DNA of 64,000 nt from HyVt-443 sp964544655 (GCA_964544655.1 CAZJCM010000001.1:1-64000); one strand, 5' to 3'; positions 24,963 to 34,365 are shown, counted from the first letter of the stretch. Notes: generated by a model from the sequence alone, not told the origin. Translations and numbers: made by a program.

Positions 24963-27900
24963 ATTGGAGGTCCTGTTCGGGGCCAGCCTGGTCTACCTGC
25001 TGATCCTCTTTTTCATCGCCTATGCAGTGGACAGTGGCCTGGTTCCAGAGCGCTGGACCAGCAACGCCTTCGTCTATGTGCTCTCGCTGGGAGTGTACGC
25101 CACCTCATGGAGCTACTACGGCAGCGTCGGTTTCGCCGACCGGGAAGGGTTCCAGTTCCTCACCATCTATCTCGGGGTGACCATCGCCTTCGCCCTCACG
25201 CCGCTGTTGTTGCGTCCGCTCCTGCGTCTGACCCGGGACTACCAGCTCACCTCCCTGGCAGATCTGTTCGCCTTTCGCTATCGCAGCCAGCTGGCCGGCG
25301 CCCTGGTGACCCTGTTCATGCTGCTCGGCTCCCTGCCCTACATCGCCTTGCAGATCCGTGCCGTCACCTCCTCGCTGCGGGTGCTGACCCAGGAGGTGCC
25401 GCCACAGTTGCTGGCCCTGGGCTTCTGCGCCATGCTGATCCTGTTCGCCATCATGTTCGGCGCCCGCCATGCATCACCGCGGGAAAAGCACCGCGGGCTG
25501 GTTGCCGCTATCGCCTTCGAATCCCTGATCAAGCTGATGGCGCTGCTGCTGGTAGGGCTGTTCGCGGTGTTTGGGGTATTCAGCGGCCCGGCCAATCTCT
25601 CCGCCTGGCTGGCGGCACATCCGGAGGCCACCGAGGCCCTCTACCAGCCGGCTCGGGAAGGGCCCTGGTTCACTCTGCTGTTTCTCTCTTTCTGCGCCGC
25701 CTTCCTGCTGCCGCGTCAGTTTCACATGACCTTCACCGAAAACCTGTCGTTTCGCGCCATCGGCAGTGCCAGTTGGGCCTTCCCCCTGTTCCTGCTGCTG
25801 CTCAACCTGGCCATCCCGCCGATCCTCTGGGCCGGCAAGTCCCTCGAGCTGGAGATGGACCCGGACTATTACGTGCTCGGTATCACCCTGGCCAAGGGCC
25901 CGGAATGGCTGCCGGTCGTCGCCTTCATCGGCGGCGTCTCCGCCGCCAGCGCCATGGTCATCGTCACCACCCTGGCACTCTCCTCCATGAGTCTCAATCA
26001 CCTGCTGCTGCCGGCCAGCTACCCAGACCCCAAGGTCGACCTCTACCGCTGGTTACTGTGGGGGCGCCGGCTGCTGATCGGCATCATCATCATGGCCGGC
26101 TTCGGCTTCTATCAACTGCTGCAGCAAAATCAGGGGTTGGTGCAACTCGGGCTGATCTCGTTCGTCGCCGTGGCCCAGTTCCTCCCCGGCATCATAGGCG
26201 TGCTTTACTGGCGCCGCGCCACCCGCATCGGTTTCATCGGCGGCCTGCTCGGCGGTATCGCGGTCTGGTCGGTCACCCTGCTGCTGCCGTTGCTGGACAG
26301 TTCCGGCTTCACCCACACCGACATCCACCTCGATGCACTGCGCCAGGCAAGCGGACTGGGACACTGGCAGTTTGCCACCTTCTGGTCATTGGCCTGCAAC
26401 GGCCTGCTGTTCGTCGGGCTCTCCCTGCTCACCCGGCAGAGTCTGGAAGAGCGTGACGCGGCCCTCGCCTGCCGCAGCGACATGACCATGCCGATCCCAC
26501 TGGAAGGCGTGGTGGCCGCCGGCTCACCGGCTCAGTTCACCGAAGGACTGTCCCAGATGGTGGGGCGGGAGACCGCTGAGCACGAAGTGAAACAGGCGCT
26601 GGCGGACCTGGGGATGTCTCCCCAGGAAGAGCGCCCGCGGGAGCTGCGGCGCCTGCGCGAACGCATCGAGCGCAACCTCTCCGGCCTGCTCGGCCCGCAG
26701 ATGTCCCACATGATCATCAACCAGCAGTTGGGCATGGACAGCCAGGCCAAGACCGCCCTTGCCGACTCCATTCGTCATATGGAAGAGCGGTTGGAGATAT
26801 CCCGTAGCCGGCTGCAGGGCCTGAGTGCGGATCTGGACAGCCTGCGCCGCTACCACCGGCAGATCCTGCTCGACCTGCCACTGGGGGTGTGTGCCGTTGA
26901 CCCGGACCATAAGGTAGTGATCTGGAATCTGGCCCTGGAGATCATGAGCGGCCTGCCCGGTGATCAGGCCATGGGCCACAAACTGAACCGGCTGCCGCAG
27001 CCATGGGGTAACCTGCTGGCCGGGTTCGCCCTGTCCCAGGACGAGCACATCCCGCACATGGAACTGACGATCAACGGCAGCCCACGCTGGTTCAATCTGC
27101 ACAAGGCCACCATCCCGGATCCGGATCTGCGCCATCCGGATAACGAAAGCCGCACCGGCCTGGTGATGCTGCTGGAGGATCTCACCGACCTGGAGACCCT
27201 GGAGCAGGAGCTCGCCCACAGCGACCGCCTGGCCTCTATCGGCCGCCTGGCCGCCGGCGTGGCCCACGAGATAGGCAACCCGGTGACCGGCATCGCTTCA
27301 CTGGCACAGAACCTTCGGCACGAACGGGACCCTGAAGTGATCGAAGAGAGCATCGCCATGATCCTGCAGCAGACCAAGCGCATCTCCGGCATCGTCCAGT
27401 CGCTGATGAACTTCAGCCGCAGCGGCAGCATCGGCACCGATTATCAGACCTTCAACCTCAACGACATCGTCGAAGAGGCGATTCAGCTGGTGCGGCTCAC
27501 CAGGGCCGGCAAGCAGGTGTCATGCAGCAATCGCTGCCCGCCGCAACTGGAGATAGTGGGCGACCGCCAGCGGCTGGCCCAGGTGCTGGTCAATCTGTTG
27601 ACCAACGCCTGTGACGCCTCCAGTGCCGGTGATCAGGTGGAAATCTTCGCCTTCGAAACCGGTGACCATATCCAGCTGGAGGTGATGGATCAGGGCAAAG
27701 GCATACCCGACCAGGCCCGGCGAATGGTGTTCGAACCCTTTTTTACCACCAAGCAGCCTGGTGAAGGCACCGGGCTGGGCCTGCCGCTGGCACACAAGAT
27801 CATTCAGGAGCATCACGGTGAGATAGAGATAGACTCGGCGGCCGGCGTTGGCACCCGGGTAGTGGTACGGCTCCCACGGCAGCCGGACCGGCAACAATGA
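24952..27900 (+). CDS. cbrA: CbrA-like sensor: SLC5 sodium/solute transporter fused to histidine kinase
   Basis: A 982-residue fusion. Residues 1 to about 500 form 12-13 membrane helices of the sodium:solute symporter (SLC5) family, beginning YLLILFFIAYAVDSGLVPERW. A linker with a STAC-like helical region (about 520-640) and a PAS domain (about 650-750) follow. The kinase has the phosphoacceptor His in AAGVAHEIGNPVTG (near 777), the N box LVNLLTNACDAS, DQGKGIPD, and the G2 box GTGLGLPLAHK near 940. No receiver domain is attached. Size, order and the NtrC-type partner 21 bases downstream match Pseudomonas CbrA rather than Vibrio CrbS, whose partner is LuxR-type. It presumably reports on carbon supply, perhaps acetate. 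Confidence 0.88.
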   Translation: MTYELEVLFGASLVYLLILFFIAYAVDSGLVPERWTSNAFVYVLSLGVYATSWSYYGSVGFADREGFQFLTIYLGVTIAFALTPLLLRPLLRLTRDYQLTSLADLFAFRYRSQLAGALVTLFMLLGSLPYIALQIRAVTSSLRVLTQEVPPQLLALGFCAMLILFAIMFGARHASPREKHRGLVAAIAFESLIKLMALLLVGLFAVFGVFSGPANLSAWLAAHPEATEALYQPAREGPWFTLLFLSFCAAFLLPRQFHMTFTENLSFRAIGSASWAFPLFLLLLNLAIPPILWAGKSLELEMDPDYYVLGITLAKGPEWLPVVAFIGGVSAASAMVIVTTLALSSMSLNHLLLPASYPDPKVDLYRWLLWGRRLLIGIIIMAGFGFYQLLQQNQGLVQLGLISFVAVAQFLPGIIGVLYWRRATRIGFIGGLLGGIAVWSVTLLLPLLDSSGFTHTDIHLDALRQASGLGHWQFATFWSLACNGLLFVGLSLLTRQSLEERDAALACRSDMTMPIPLEGVVAAGSPAQFTEGLSQMVGRETAEHEVKQALADLGMSPQEERPRELRRLRERIERNLSGLLGPQMSHMIINQQLGMDSQAKTALADSIRHMEERLEISRSRLQGLSADLDSLRRYHRQILLDLPLGVCAVDPDHKVVIWNLALEIMSGLPGDQAMGHKLNRLPQPWGNLLAGFALSQDEHIPHMELTINGSPRWFNLHKATIPDPDLRHPDNESRTGLVMLLEDLTDLETLEQELAHSDRLASIGRLAAGVAHEIGNPVTGIASLAQNLRHERDPEVIEESIAMILQQTKRISGIVQSLMNFSRSGSIGTDYQTFNLNDIVEEAIQLVRLTRAGKQVSCSNRCPPQLEIVGDRQRLAQVLVNLLTNACDASSAGDQVEIFAFETGDHIQLEVMDQGKGIPDQARRMVFEPFFTTKQPGEGTGLGLPLAHKIIQEHHGEIEIDSAAGVGTRVVVRLPRQPDRQQ

Positions 27901-27921
27901 AATGGCGGTAAAGACAAGACC

Positions 27922-29280
27922 ATGTCCAACATACTGATCATAGAAGACGAACGCGTCATCCGCAGCGCCGTACGGCGCCTTTTGGAACGCAACCATTACC
28001 AGGTGGCGGAAGCGGCATCCATCGAAGAGGCCAGCAGTAACCACAATCTGCACAATTTCGACCTGATCCTCAGTGATCTGCGGCTGCCCGGAGCCCCAGG
28101 CACCGACATCATCGCGATGGTGGAAAATGTGCCGGTGCTGATCATGACCAGTTATGCCAGCGTCCGCTCCGCGGTGGACTCCATCAAGCAGGGCGCCGTG
28201 GACTACATCGCCAAGCCGTTCGATCATGAAGAGCTGCTGCTGCTGGTGCAGCGCATTCTCAAGCAAGCACAGCATGCACGCCGCAGCGAAGTGATGAAGT
28301 CCGAACTGGACAAGACCTACCCCGTGGCCGGCATGATCGGCAGCTGCCCGGCGATGAAGGAGATCTGTCTGCGCATTGCCAAGGTTGCCCCCACCGACGC
28401 CAGCGTCCTGATTCAGGGTGAGTCCGGCACCGGCAAGGAATTGGTGGCCCGGGCAATCCACGAGCAGAGCAACCGCCGGGACGCCCCGATCGTCACCGTC
28501 AACTGCGCCGCCATCCCCGAAAGCCTGATTGAATCGGAGCTGTTCGGCCACGAGAAGGGGGCCTTCACCGGTGCCGTGACCAGCCGCACCGGCATGATCG
28601 AGTCGGCCAACGGCGGCACCCTGTTTCTGGATGAGATCGGCGAGCTGCCGCTGGCGGCGCAGGCCCGGCTGCTGCGGGTACTGCAGAACGGCGAGATCCG
28701 CCGAGTGGGGTCGGGACAGTCCCATCAAGTTGACATCCGGCTCATCTCCGCCACCCACCGGGACCTCAAACTGCTGGTGCAGGAAGGCAGCTTCCGCAGC
28801 GATCTGTTCTTTCGCCTGCGGGTGATGGAGCTGGACCTGCCACCACTGCGGGAACGCGGTCACGATCTGATCGAGCTGGCCGAATATCTCCTGGACAAGG
28901 CACGGCAACAGCTCAATCGCCCACCCATGACCCTGACGCCCGAGGCCCTGGAAGCGATCACCCACTACGACTGGCCGGGCAATGTCCGGGAACTGGAAAA
29001 TGCCATGGAGCGGGCCATCATCCTCAGTGAAGGGAATCAGGTCACCCCGGATCTGCTGGCCATCGATGCCCCGGCGGCACCAGGTAACGGTGGCACGGAT
29101 GCAGTCGGTGACGAGTTGTCACTGGAAGAGTATTTTCGCCGCTTCGTGCAGGAACATCAGGACCGGATGACCGAAACAGAGCTGGCAAAACGCCTGGGCA
29201 TCAGCCGCAAGGCATTGTGGGAGCGGCGGCAGCGGTTCGGCATTCCGCGCAGGAAAAAGGAAAACGACGAGCGCAGGTAA
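27922..29280 (+). CDS. cbrB: CbrB-like NtrC-family sigma-54 response regulator
   Basis: A 452-residue activator. The receiver domain (1-120) has the acidic pocket EDE near residue 8 and the phosphoacceptor in LILSDLRLPG (about 53). The AAA+ domain (about 140-375) has Walker A GESGTGKE, the sigma-54 contact loop GAFTGA (intact, about 212-217), Walker B GGTLFLDEIGELP and the segment DWPGNVRELENAMERA. The C-terminal Fis-type helix-turn-helix is TETELAKRLGISRKALWERRQRFGIPRR. The intact GAFTGA loop means it should drive sigma-54 promoters. It is co-directional with, and 21 bases behind, the transporter-kinase. Confidence 0.92.
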   Translation: MSNILIIEDERVIRSAVRRLLERNHYQVAEAASIEEASSNHNLHNFDLILSDLRLPGAPGTDIIAMVENVPVLIMTSYASVRSAVDSIKQGAVDYIAKPFDHEELLLLVQRILKQAQHARRSEVMKSELDKTYPVAGMIGSCPAMKEICLRIAKVAPTDASVLIQGESGTGKELVARAIHEQSNRRDAPIVTVNCAAIPESLIESELFGHEKGAFTGAVTSRTGMIESANGGTLFLDEIGELPLAAQARLLRVLQNGEIRRVGSGQSHQVDIRLISATHRDLKLLVQEGSFRSDLFFRLRVMELDLPPLRERGHDLIELAEYLLDKARQQLNRPPMTLTPEALEAITHYDWPGNVRELENAMERAIILSEGNQVTPDLLAIDAPAAPGNGGTDAVGDELSLEEYFRRFVQEHQDRMTETELAKRLGISRKALWERRQRFGIPRRKKENDERR

Positions 29281-29315
29281 AAGCGTTACCTTTTTATGCA
29301 TTCCTCAGAAAAAAA

Positions 29316-29332
29316 TGTTACCAACCGTAACA
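29316..29332. promoter_or_regulatory. Putative CbrB-like operator, copy 3
   Basis: TGTTACCAACCGTAACA has the same TGTTAC-N5-GTAACA form as copy 2 but a different spacer, which argues against a simple duplicated sequence. It lies about 180-195 bases upstream of the symporter start, a usual distance for an enhancer of a sigma-54 promoter. An additional half-site GTAACA is at 29364-29369. The core promoter itself is unclear; the best GG-N10-GC candidate is at 29446-29461 but matches poorly. Confidence 0.6.
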
Positions 29333-29393
29333 CCTATGGCTTGCAGATCATGCACACATATCAGTAACACACTGTATCTATTGGATATCTCAT

Positions 29394-29421
29394 ATCAGGC
29401 ATGAATTTCGCCTGATTTTTT
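29394..29421 (+). terminator. Rho-independent terminator after the cbrB-like gene
   Basis: ATCAGGC (29394-29400), a nine-base loop, GCCTGAT (29410-29416), then a run of six T. This is a standard intrinsic terminator about 115 bases after the regulator stop codon. It separates the sensor operon from the symporter operon, which therefore needs its own promoter downstream of 29421 or reads through. Confidence 0.75.
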
Positions 29422-29510
29422 GGATCACCGGCCCCAGCATCCACATGGTTACGGCCGGGCCACAGACACCATAGCCACACTGAAATCTGCACGGGGGGGA
29501 AACGCAACCA

Positions 29511-31496
29511 ATGGACGCGAAGGTTGTCTGGTTGTTCGTTTTCGTTGCGCTGTATTGGACCTACTGCATTTTCTGGGGGGTCAAGGGCGCGCTTTCCGCC
29601 AAGACCGCCAGCGACTATTTCGTTGCCGGCCGCCAGATATCGCTCTGGGTCTTCATCCTTGCTGCCACCGCCACTTCCTTCTCCGGTTGGACATTCATGG
29701 GTCATCCCGGCCTCATCTATCGGGACGGCTTCCAGTATGCCTATGCCTCTTTCTACGCCATCACCATTCCCTTCACCGGGGTTCTGTTCCTGAAACGCCA
29801 GTGGATGATCGGCAAACGCTTTGGCTTCATCACGCCGGGCGAGATGATGGCCTATTACTTCAAATCCGATACGATACGCATCCTGGTGGTGCTGGTGGCC
29901 CTGATCTTCTCCGTCCCCTATCTCGGTATCCAACTGCGCGCTGCCGGCTTCCTGTTCAACGTCCTCACCGATGGCATGCTCGATGTGGACGTGGGCATGT
30001 GGCTGCTCTCCATCGTAGTCATCATCTATGTCGCTTCCGGTGGGCTGCGCGCCGTCGCCTACGTGGACTCCGCCCAGGCCATCCTGCTCGCCTGCGGCAT
30101 CGTGATGATCGGGCTGATCGCCTATAGCAGCCTGCCGGAAGGCAAGAGCTGGGCCGATCTGATCGGCGCCCTCAGTGCCATCGACCCCGACACCGGGAAG
30201 GCGGTATTCGGCGACACCACACCGGATGGCTACTCTTCCTACATCGCCATTCCCGGAGTGATCCAGTTCGGCATGGGACTGGGCACCGACACCGCCCCCG
30301 TCGGCGGTATCTGGACCGGAATGATGATCCTCACCTACATGTTCGCCCTGATGGGCATCCAGTCGGCGCCCGCCTTCTCCATGTGGGCCTTTGGCAACAA
30401 GAGCCCAAGGCCTTTCGCCCCGCAACAGGTGTGGGCCTCCTCCTTCGGTATTGGTTTGATCCTGATCCTGTTCACCGCCATGCAGGGCATCGGCGCCCAC
30501 TTCCTCGGTGCCGATGGCACCTTCATGGCCGCCCATCCAGAGCTGGTGAACAATGTCATGGCCGCCGGCCTGGGCGGCAGCGACCTGATGGCCTCCGCCG
30601 GCAAGCAGGGGATGCTGGTGCCTCAGCTGATCTATCTGCTCAGCGATGCCGTCCCCTGGCTGGTGGGACTGCTGGCGGTCTGTGCACTGGCCGCCATGCA
30701 GTCCACGGGCGCCGCCTATATGTCCACCGCCGGCGGCATGCTCACCCGCGATCTGTTGAAACGCTTCATCATGCCCCGCGCAACCCATGCCCAGCAGAAG
30801 CTGTACGGCCGCCTCGGCGTCATCGTCATCGTGCTGGCGGCACTATTGGTAGCGACCCACGCCACTGATGCGTTGGTGCTGCTGGGCGGGCTGGCGGTAG
30901 CCTATGGATTCCAGATGTGGCCGGCGCTGATCGCCACCTGCTGGTGGCCCTTCCTTACCCGCCAGGGCATCGTCGTCGGTCTTGTCGCCGGCCTGGTTGC
31001 CGTCACTCTGACGGAGAATATCGGGGCCCAATATATGCCCTGGGGGCGTTGGCCGATGACCCTGCACTCGGCCTTCTGGGGCATCCTGTTCAATCTGGGG
31101 TTGGCCATCCTGGTCTCCGCACTGACCCAGAACAGGGCCGAACGGGAACACCGCATGACCTTCCACGACTTCCTCCGTGAACACGCTGCACTGCCGGCCG
31201 GCAAACGCGGACTGATCCCTACAGCCTGGATCATCACCCTGCTCTGGTTCTTCTTCGGCATTGGACCCGGTGCGGTGATCGGCAACTGGATCTTCGGCGA
31301 ACCCACCGATGCCACAAGCTGGATATTCGGCATCCCCTCGATCTGGGCCTGGCAACTGTTGTGGTGGGCCCTGGGGGTCTTCATGATGTGGTTCCTGGCC
31401 TACAAAATGGAGCTGTCCAGGGTACCCAACAAAGAGGTCGAGGCACTGCATGAGGACATCGGCGATATCGAATTCGGCCTGGACAGACCAGGTTGA
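29511..31496 (+). CDS. Sodium:solute symporter, probable acetate/monocarboxylate permease
   Basis: A 661-residue inner-membrane transporter of the SSS family with about 13-14 hydrophobic helices. The N-terminal part reads SAKTASDYFVAGRQISLWVF followed by the sodium-site region ATATSFSGWTFMG; later helices include FSVPYLGIQLRAAGFL and LAVCALAAMQSTGAAYMSTAGG. It belongs to the long VC_2705-like branch rather than the 550-residue ActP type. The substrate is inferred from context: acetyl-CoA synthetase lies in the same run and the CbrAB-like system sits next door. A G-rich ribosome site (GGGGGG) lies about a dozen bases before the ATG. Confidence 0.85.
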   Translation: MDAKVVWLFVFVALYWTYCIFWGVKGALSAKTASDYFVAGRQISLWVFILAATATSFSGWTFMGHPGLIYRDGFQYAYASFYAITIPFTGVLFLKRQWMIGKRFGFITPGEMMAYYFKSDTIRILVVLVALIFSVPYLGIQLRAAGFLFNVLTDGMLDVDVGMWLLSIVVIIYVASGGLRAVAYVDSAQAILLACGIVMIGLIAYSSLPEGKSWADLIGALSAIDPDTGKAVFGDTTPDGYSSYIAIPGVIQFGMGLGTDTAPVGGIWTGMMILTYMFALMGIQSAPAFSMWAFGNKSPRPFAPQQVWASSFGIGLILILFTAMQGIGAHFLGADGTFMAAHPELVNNVMAAGLGGSDLMASAGKQGMLVPQLIYLLSDAVPWLVGLLAVCALAAMQSTGAAYMSTAGGMLTRDLLKRFIMPRATHAQQKLYGRLGVIVIVLAALLVATHATDALVLLGGLAVAYGFQMWPALIATCWWPFLTRQGIVVGLVAGLVAVTLTENIGAQYMPWGRWPMTLHSAFWGILFNLGLAILVSALTQNRAEREHRMTFHDFLREHAALPAGKRGLIPTAWIITLLWFFFGIGPGAVIGNWIFGEPTDATSWIFGIPSIWAWQLLWWALGVFMMWFLAYKMELSRVPNKEVEALHEDIGDIEFGLDRPG

Positions 31497-31518
31497 TCCC
31501 TTTTGCTCTGTAGCCTTT

Positions 31519-31536
31519 GGGGAGGCCTGCCTCCCC
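31519..31536 (+). terminator. Hairpin after the symporter gene
   Basis: GGGGAGGC and GCCTCCCC are perfectly complementary and separated by two bases; the real loop is likely four. The following bases are only moderately T-rich (GATTTATT). It may reduce expression of the downstream small genes relative to the symporter rather than stop transcription completely. Confidence 0.45.
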
Positions 31537-31555
31537 GATTTATTACCACTTGGCC

Positions 31556-31789
31556 ATGAATAGCTATTTTCTCTTATCCGTCATTCTGCTCGCACTGCTG
31601 CTGTTCTTCCCCACCAGCAGGATGATCTGGGTCCTGAGTGTACGGCGTGCAGAAGGCAGACTGAACAGAAAGCTGGCTGCCGGGGAGATCGCCGGGCAGC
31701 GTAGCCGCGCCCGTCTCATTGCCCTATTGCTGGTATTCCCTTTTTCCTGGCTGTTCAACATCCAACTGCTCAATCGCCTGTATGGATGA
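31556..31789 (+). CDS. Small membrane protein of the acetate cluster, unknown function
   Basis: A 77-residue protein with hydrophobic helices at the two ends (about 3-20 and 52-70) and a basic, arginine-rich middle (RRAEGRLNRKLAAGEIAGQRSR spans about 28-49). The ATG at 31556 was chosen because the upstream in-frame start lies inside the hairpin and adds 13 atypical residues. Its stop overlaps the start of the TPR gene. Small membrane genes of unknown role accompany this symporter type in other gammaproteobacteria as far as I recall. I do not recognise a named family. Confidence 0.65.
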   Translation: MNSYFLLSVILLALLLFFPTSRMIWVLSVRRAEGRLNRKLAAGEIAGQRSRARLIALLLVFPFSWLFNIQLLNRLYG

Positions 31790-32477
31790 ACGGCGCTATC
31801 GCATCCTGCTGCGGCTGGCCGGGGCGATGACCATCGCCTGGATCGGTTGGACCCTGTACGGCTCCAGCCTGTTACAGACTGATACCCGGACGCGGGAACT
31901 GGCCGCGGCAATGCGGCAATTGGAGGATGGCCAGTATGAACAGGCCCTGGCCGGTTACGCCTACATCCTGAGCCTGGACGGCAACGACCTGGGGGCCCTG
32001 CGCGGACAGGCCCAGGCGCTGATGCAACTGGCAGCCAGAGATGCCTACGATGCCCACGAGCTGCGACAAAAGGGCCAGACCCAGGCGGCGGATGCCCTGC
32101 AGTCCCGGGCCCGCGACCGCTACCGGCAGGCCCTGGCCGGTTACGACAAGGCCATTCGCCGGCAGGCCATCGGTGACGACACGGCCAACGAACGCCGCAT
32201 CCAGGGGGTGACCTATGCCAATCGTGGCATCCTGAAAGACCGGATGGGGGATTATCGGGGTGCACTGTCAGATTACGAGAAGTCGCTGCAGCTGGCACCG
32301 GAGCTGTCCGAGGGGCCGGGGTTTCTCACCCGGTTCATGCGTAACCAGGCGGAGCCTCCTCCCTCTGTCGCTGACCGGGCGCGCTATCTCCGGCAACAAC
32401 TGGAAAAACCGGCAGCCGAAAGGGTATTGCAACGGCCGGAAGAGGATATGAAACAACGTGCATACAGACTGGACTGA
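31782..32477 (+). CDS. Membrane-anchored tetratricopeptide-repeat protein
   Basis: The ATG at 31782 lies within the last codons of the small upstream gene. The 231-residue product has one N-terminal membrane helix (about 13-31). Helical repeats follow whose residues fit TPR spacing: MRQLEDGQYEQALAGYAYIL, a middle unit RARDRYRQALAGYDKAIRR, and YANRGILKDRMGDYRGALSD near residue 165. The TPR part should face the periplasm. It probably scaffolds a partner protein; no catalytic motif is visible. It overlaps the next gene by 20 bases. Confidence 0.75.
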   Translation: MDERRYRILLRLAGAMTIAWIGWTLYGSSLLQTDTRTRELAAAMRQLEDGQYEQALAGYAYILSLDGNDLGALRGQAQALMQLAARDAYDAHELRQKGQTQAADALQSRARDRYRQALAGYDKAIRRQAIGDDTANERRIQGVTYANRGILKDRMGDYRGALSDYEKSLQLAPELSEGPGFLTRFMRNQAEPPPSVADRARYLRQQLEKPAAERVLQRPEEDMKQRAYRLD

Positions 32478-34365
32478 GCATCTCTCCGAAGACAGCGAAG
32501 CGGCCAGCAGCAGGCACCTGTGTGCCGGCCGAATCCTCCGTGGCACCCCCACGTTCAGGGAGATGTCAGCGGATTCCCTGAATAAACTGGTGACACCGGC
32601 CAGGCCACGCACGCTGCAGGCAGGCGACCACCTGTTCCGACCCGGGGACAGCTACCAGGGCAAGGTCTATATCCTGCTGGAAGGCGAGATCACCATGCAT
32701 CGCCCCTCGGGCCGGATCGACAATCTGCGGCCAGGAGATTTCATCGGCCTGGCCAACTACCTGGACAACAACGACTACACCACCACCGCCATCGCCGTTA
32801 CCCGATCGACGGTACTGGAGCTAGATGCCGACAGCCTGCATCGACTGGAGCGGCAACTGCCGGATCTGTTCAACGCCCTCAACCGGATAATCGCCGCCAA
32901 GTTGCGCGATCGCAGCATCACCTCCGGTGCCCTGGCCCAGCCGGTGACCAGGGTCATGAAATCTCCCGTGGTATCCTGCAGCCCCGACGCCAGCCTGCAG
33001 CAGGTGTTGACGATGATGCAGGCACGCAAGATCGGCTGCATGGTGGTAAAGGACGAGAAAGAGAGGCTGTTGGGCGTGCTCACCTTCTCCGGCCTGGCCA
33101 GGGCTGCCCTGCTGGATGGCGCCAGCGCGACTGACAGCATCATGCAGGCCGTTTGCGAAACGCCCCGGTTGGTCGATCCCGATACCCCGTTATGGGAAGC
33201 AGAAGAGCTGATGCAGCGCTATACCGCAAAATATCTTATTGTGGTGGAGGCGCAGACGGCGATCGGCATCCTTTCCCAGACCGACATACTGCGCAGCCTG
33301 ATCTTTCGTCCCAGCACCCTGAGCAACCGGATCAAGCACTCCACCAGCCTGAAGCAGCTGGCCGACCACAGCGGTGAGCTGGCAGACGTGGCCGATGACG
33401 CCCGTGAGACCAACCATCGACCCAGCGCGGCGGTTCGGTTGCTGAGCGAAACCCATCTGATGATTCAGCGCCGGGCGATCGAGCTTACCCTCGACTGGAT
33501 GCAGAACAAGGGCTACGGCCCGGCACCGGTGGACTACGCCCTGATCATCATGGGCTCGGGCGGACGTAAAGAGATGCTGCTCAACCCGGATCAGGACAAT
33601 GGTCTCATCATCGACGACCCGCCGCCCGGCGAGATGGACGACGTGAACGAATGGTTCGGGCGCTTCAGCAAGCGGGTGAACCGGAATCTGGACAAGGTGG
33701 GCTATATGCTCTGTCCGGGAGAAGTCATGGCATGCAACCCGGCCTACCGTAAGACTCTGAGCCAATGGAAAAGGCAGATCACGCACATTGCCGGAAAACC
33801 CACCGACAAGGCCGCACGCTGGGCGAATGTGATGCTCGATTTCGACACTCTGTACGGTAACGATCTGCTCACCTCAGAGCTGCGTCGCCACGCCCTGGCC
33901 GAATTCCAGCGACACCCCCGGCTATTGAAAATCATGGCCGATCACGACGCTGAGGGACGCCCCGCGATCGGCCTCTTCAACCGGCTGATAACGACCCGGG
34001 ACAACCACGGGGAATGGATCGACATCAAGCGCAATGGCCTGCGCATCATCACCGACGCCGCCCGCATATTCGCCCTGCAGAATGGCGTGGCGGTGCAGAA
34101 CACCAGCGATCGTTTGAAGAGCCTGGCACGCATAGGCAAACTGTCCGATGATTTCGTCGATACGGTACATGAGGCCTATGAAGAGCTGCTCGATCTGCTG
34201 CTACAGCACCAGATCGCCCAGGCCCGGAGCGGCGACGCGTTGAACAAACTGATCGACCCGGAACGGCTTACACCCCGGAGCCGCGGCACCTTGCGCATGG
34301 CGATGCGCGCAGTGAAACGCTTCCAGGCACGCCTGATGGATGACTATGCAAGCGAAATCTTCTGA
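32458..34365 (+). CDS. cNMP-binding/CBS/DUF294 nucleotidyltransferase-like signalling protein
   Basis: A 635-residue cytoplasmic protein with four modules in order. The cyclic-nucleotide-type sensor domain (about 35-140) includes LQAGDHLFRPGDSYQGKVYILLEGE. A pair of CBS domains (about 160-285) includes VMKSPVVSCSPDASLQQVL. The DUF294 nucleotidyltransferase-like domain (about 335-475) has GSGGRKEMLLNPDQDNGLI, which keeps the GS...D.D metal pattern. The DUF294 C-terminal helical domain (about 500-630) completes it. Similar proteins accompany acetate permease/synthetase genes in Vibrio, Shewanella and Pseudomonas and may modify or sense adenine nucleotides. The GTG start at 32458 overlaps the TPR gene; an ATG at 32563 would trim the N-terminus. 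Confidence 0.87.
   Translation: MHTDWTEHLSEDSEAASSRHLCAGRILRGTPTFREMSADSLNKLVTPARPRTLQAGDHLFRPGDSYQGKVYILLEGEITMHRPSGRIDNLRPGDFIGLANYLDNNDYTTTAIAVTRSTVLELDADSLHRLERQLPDLFNALNRIIAAKLRDRSITSGALAQPVTRVMKSPVVSCSPDASLQQVLTMMQARKIGCMVVKDEKERLLGVLTFSGLARAALLDGASATDSIMQAVCETPRLVDPDTPLWEAEELMQRYTAKYLIVVEAQTAIGILSQTDILRSLIFRPSTLSNRIKHSTSLKQLADHSGELADVADDARETNHRPSAAVRLLSETHLMIQRRAIELTLDWMQNKGYGPAPVDYALIIMGSGGRKEMLLNPDQDNGLIIDDPPPGEMDDVNEWFGRFSKRVNRNLDKVGYMLCPGEVMACNPAYRKTLSQWKRQITHIAGKPTDKAARWANVMLDFDTLYGNDLLTSELRRHALAEFQRHPRLLKIMADHDAEGRPAIGLFNRLITTRDNHGEWIDIKRNGLRIITDAARIFALQNGVAVQNTSDRLKSLARIGKLSDDFVDTVHEAYEELLDLLLQHQIAQARSGDALNKLIDPERLTPRSRGTLRMAMRAVKRFQARLMDDYASEIF

Noticed and set aside
29397..29412. 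GG-N10-GC arrangement resembling a sigma-54 promoter before the symporter
   Set aside because: It coincides with the stem of an intrinsic terminator (29394-29421), which explains the sequence better. The alternative at 29446-29461 matches only the invariant bases.
29281..29510. Possible CrcZ-like small RNA after the cbrB-like gene
   Set aside because: No repeated A-rich Hfq/Crc binding motifs are present, and the stretch between operator and terminator is too short for a sigma-54-driven RNA.
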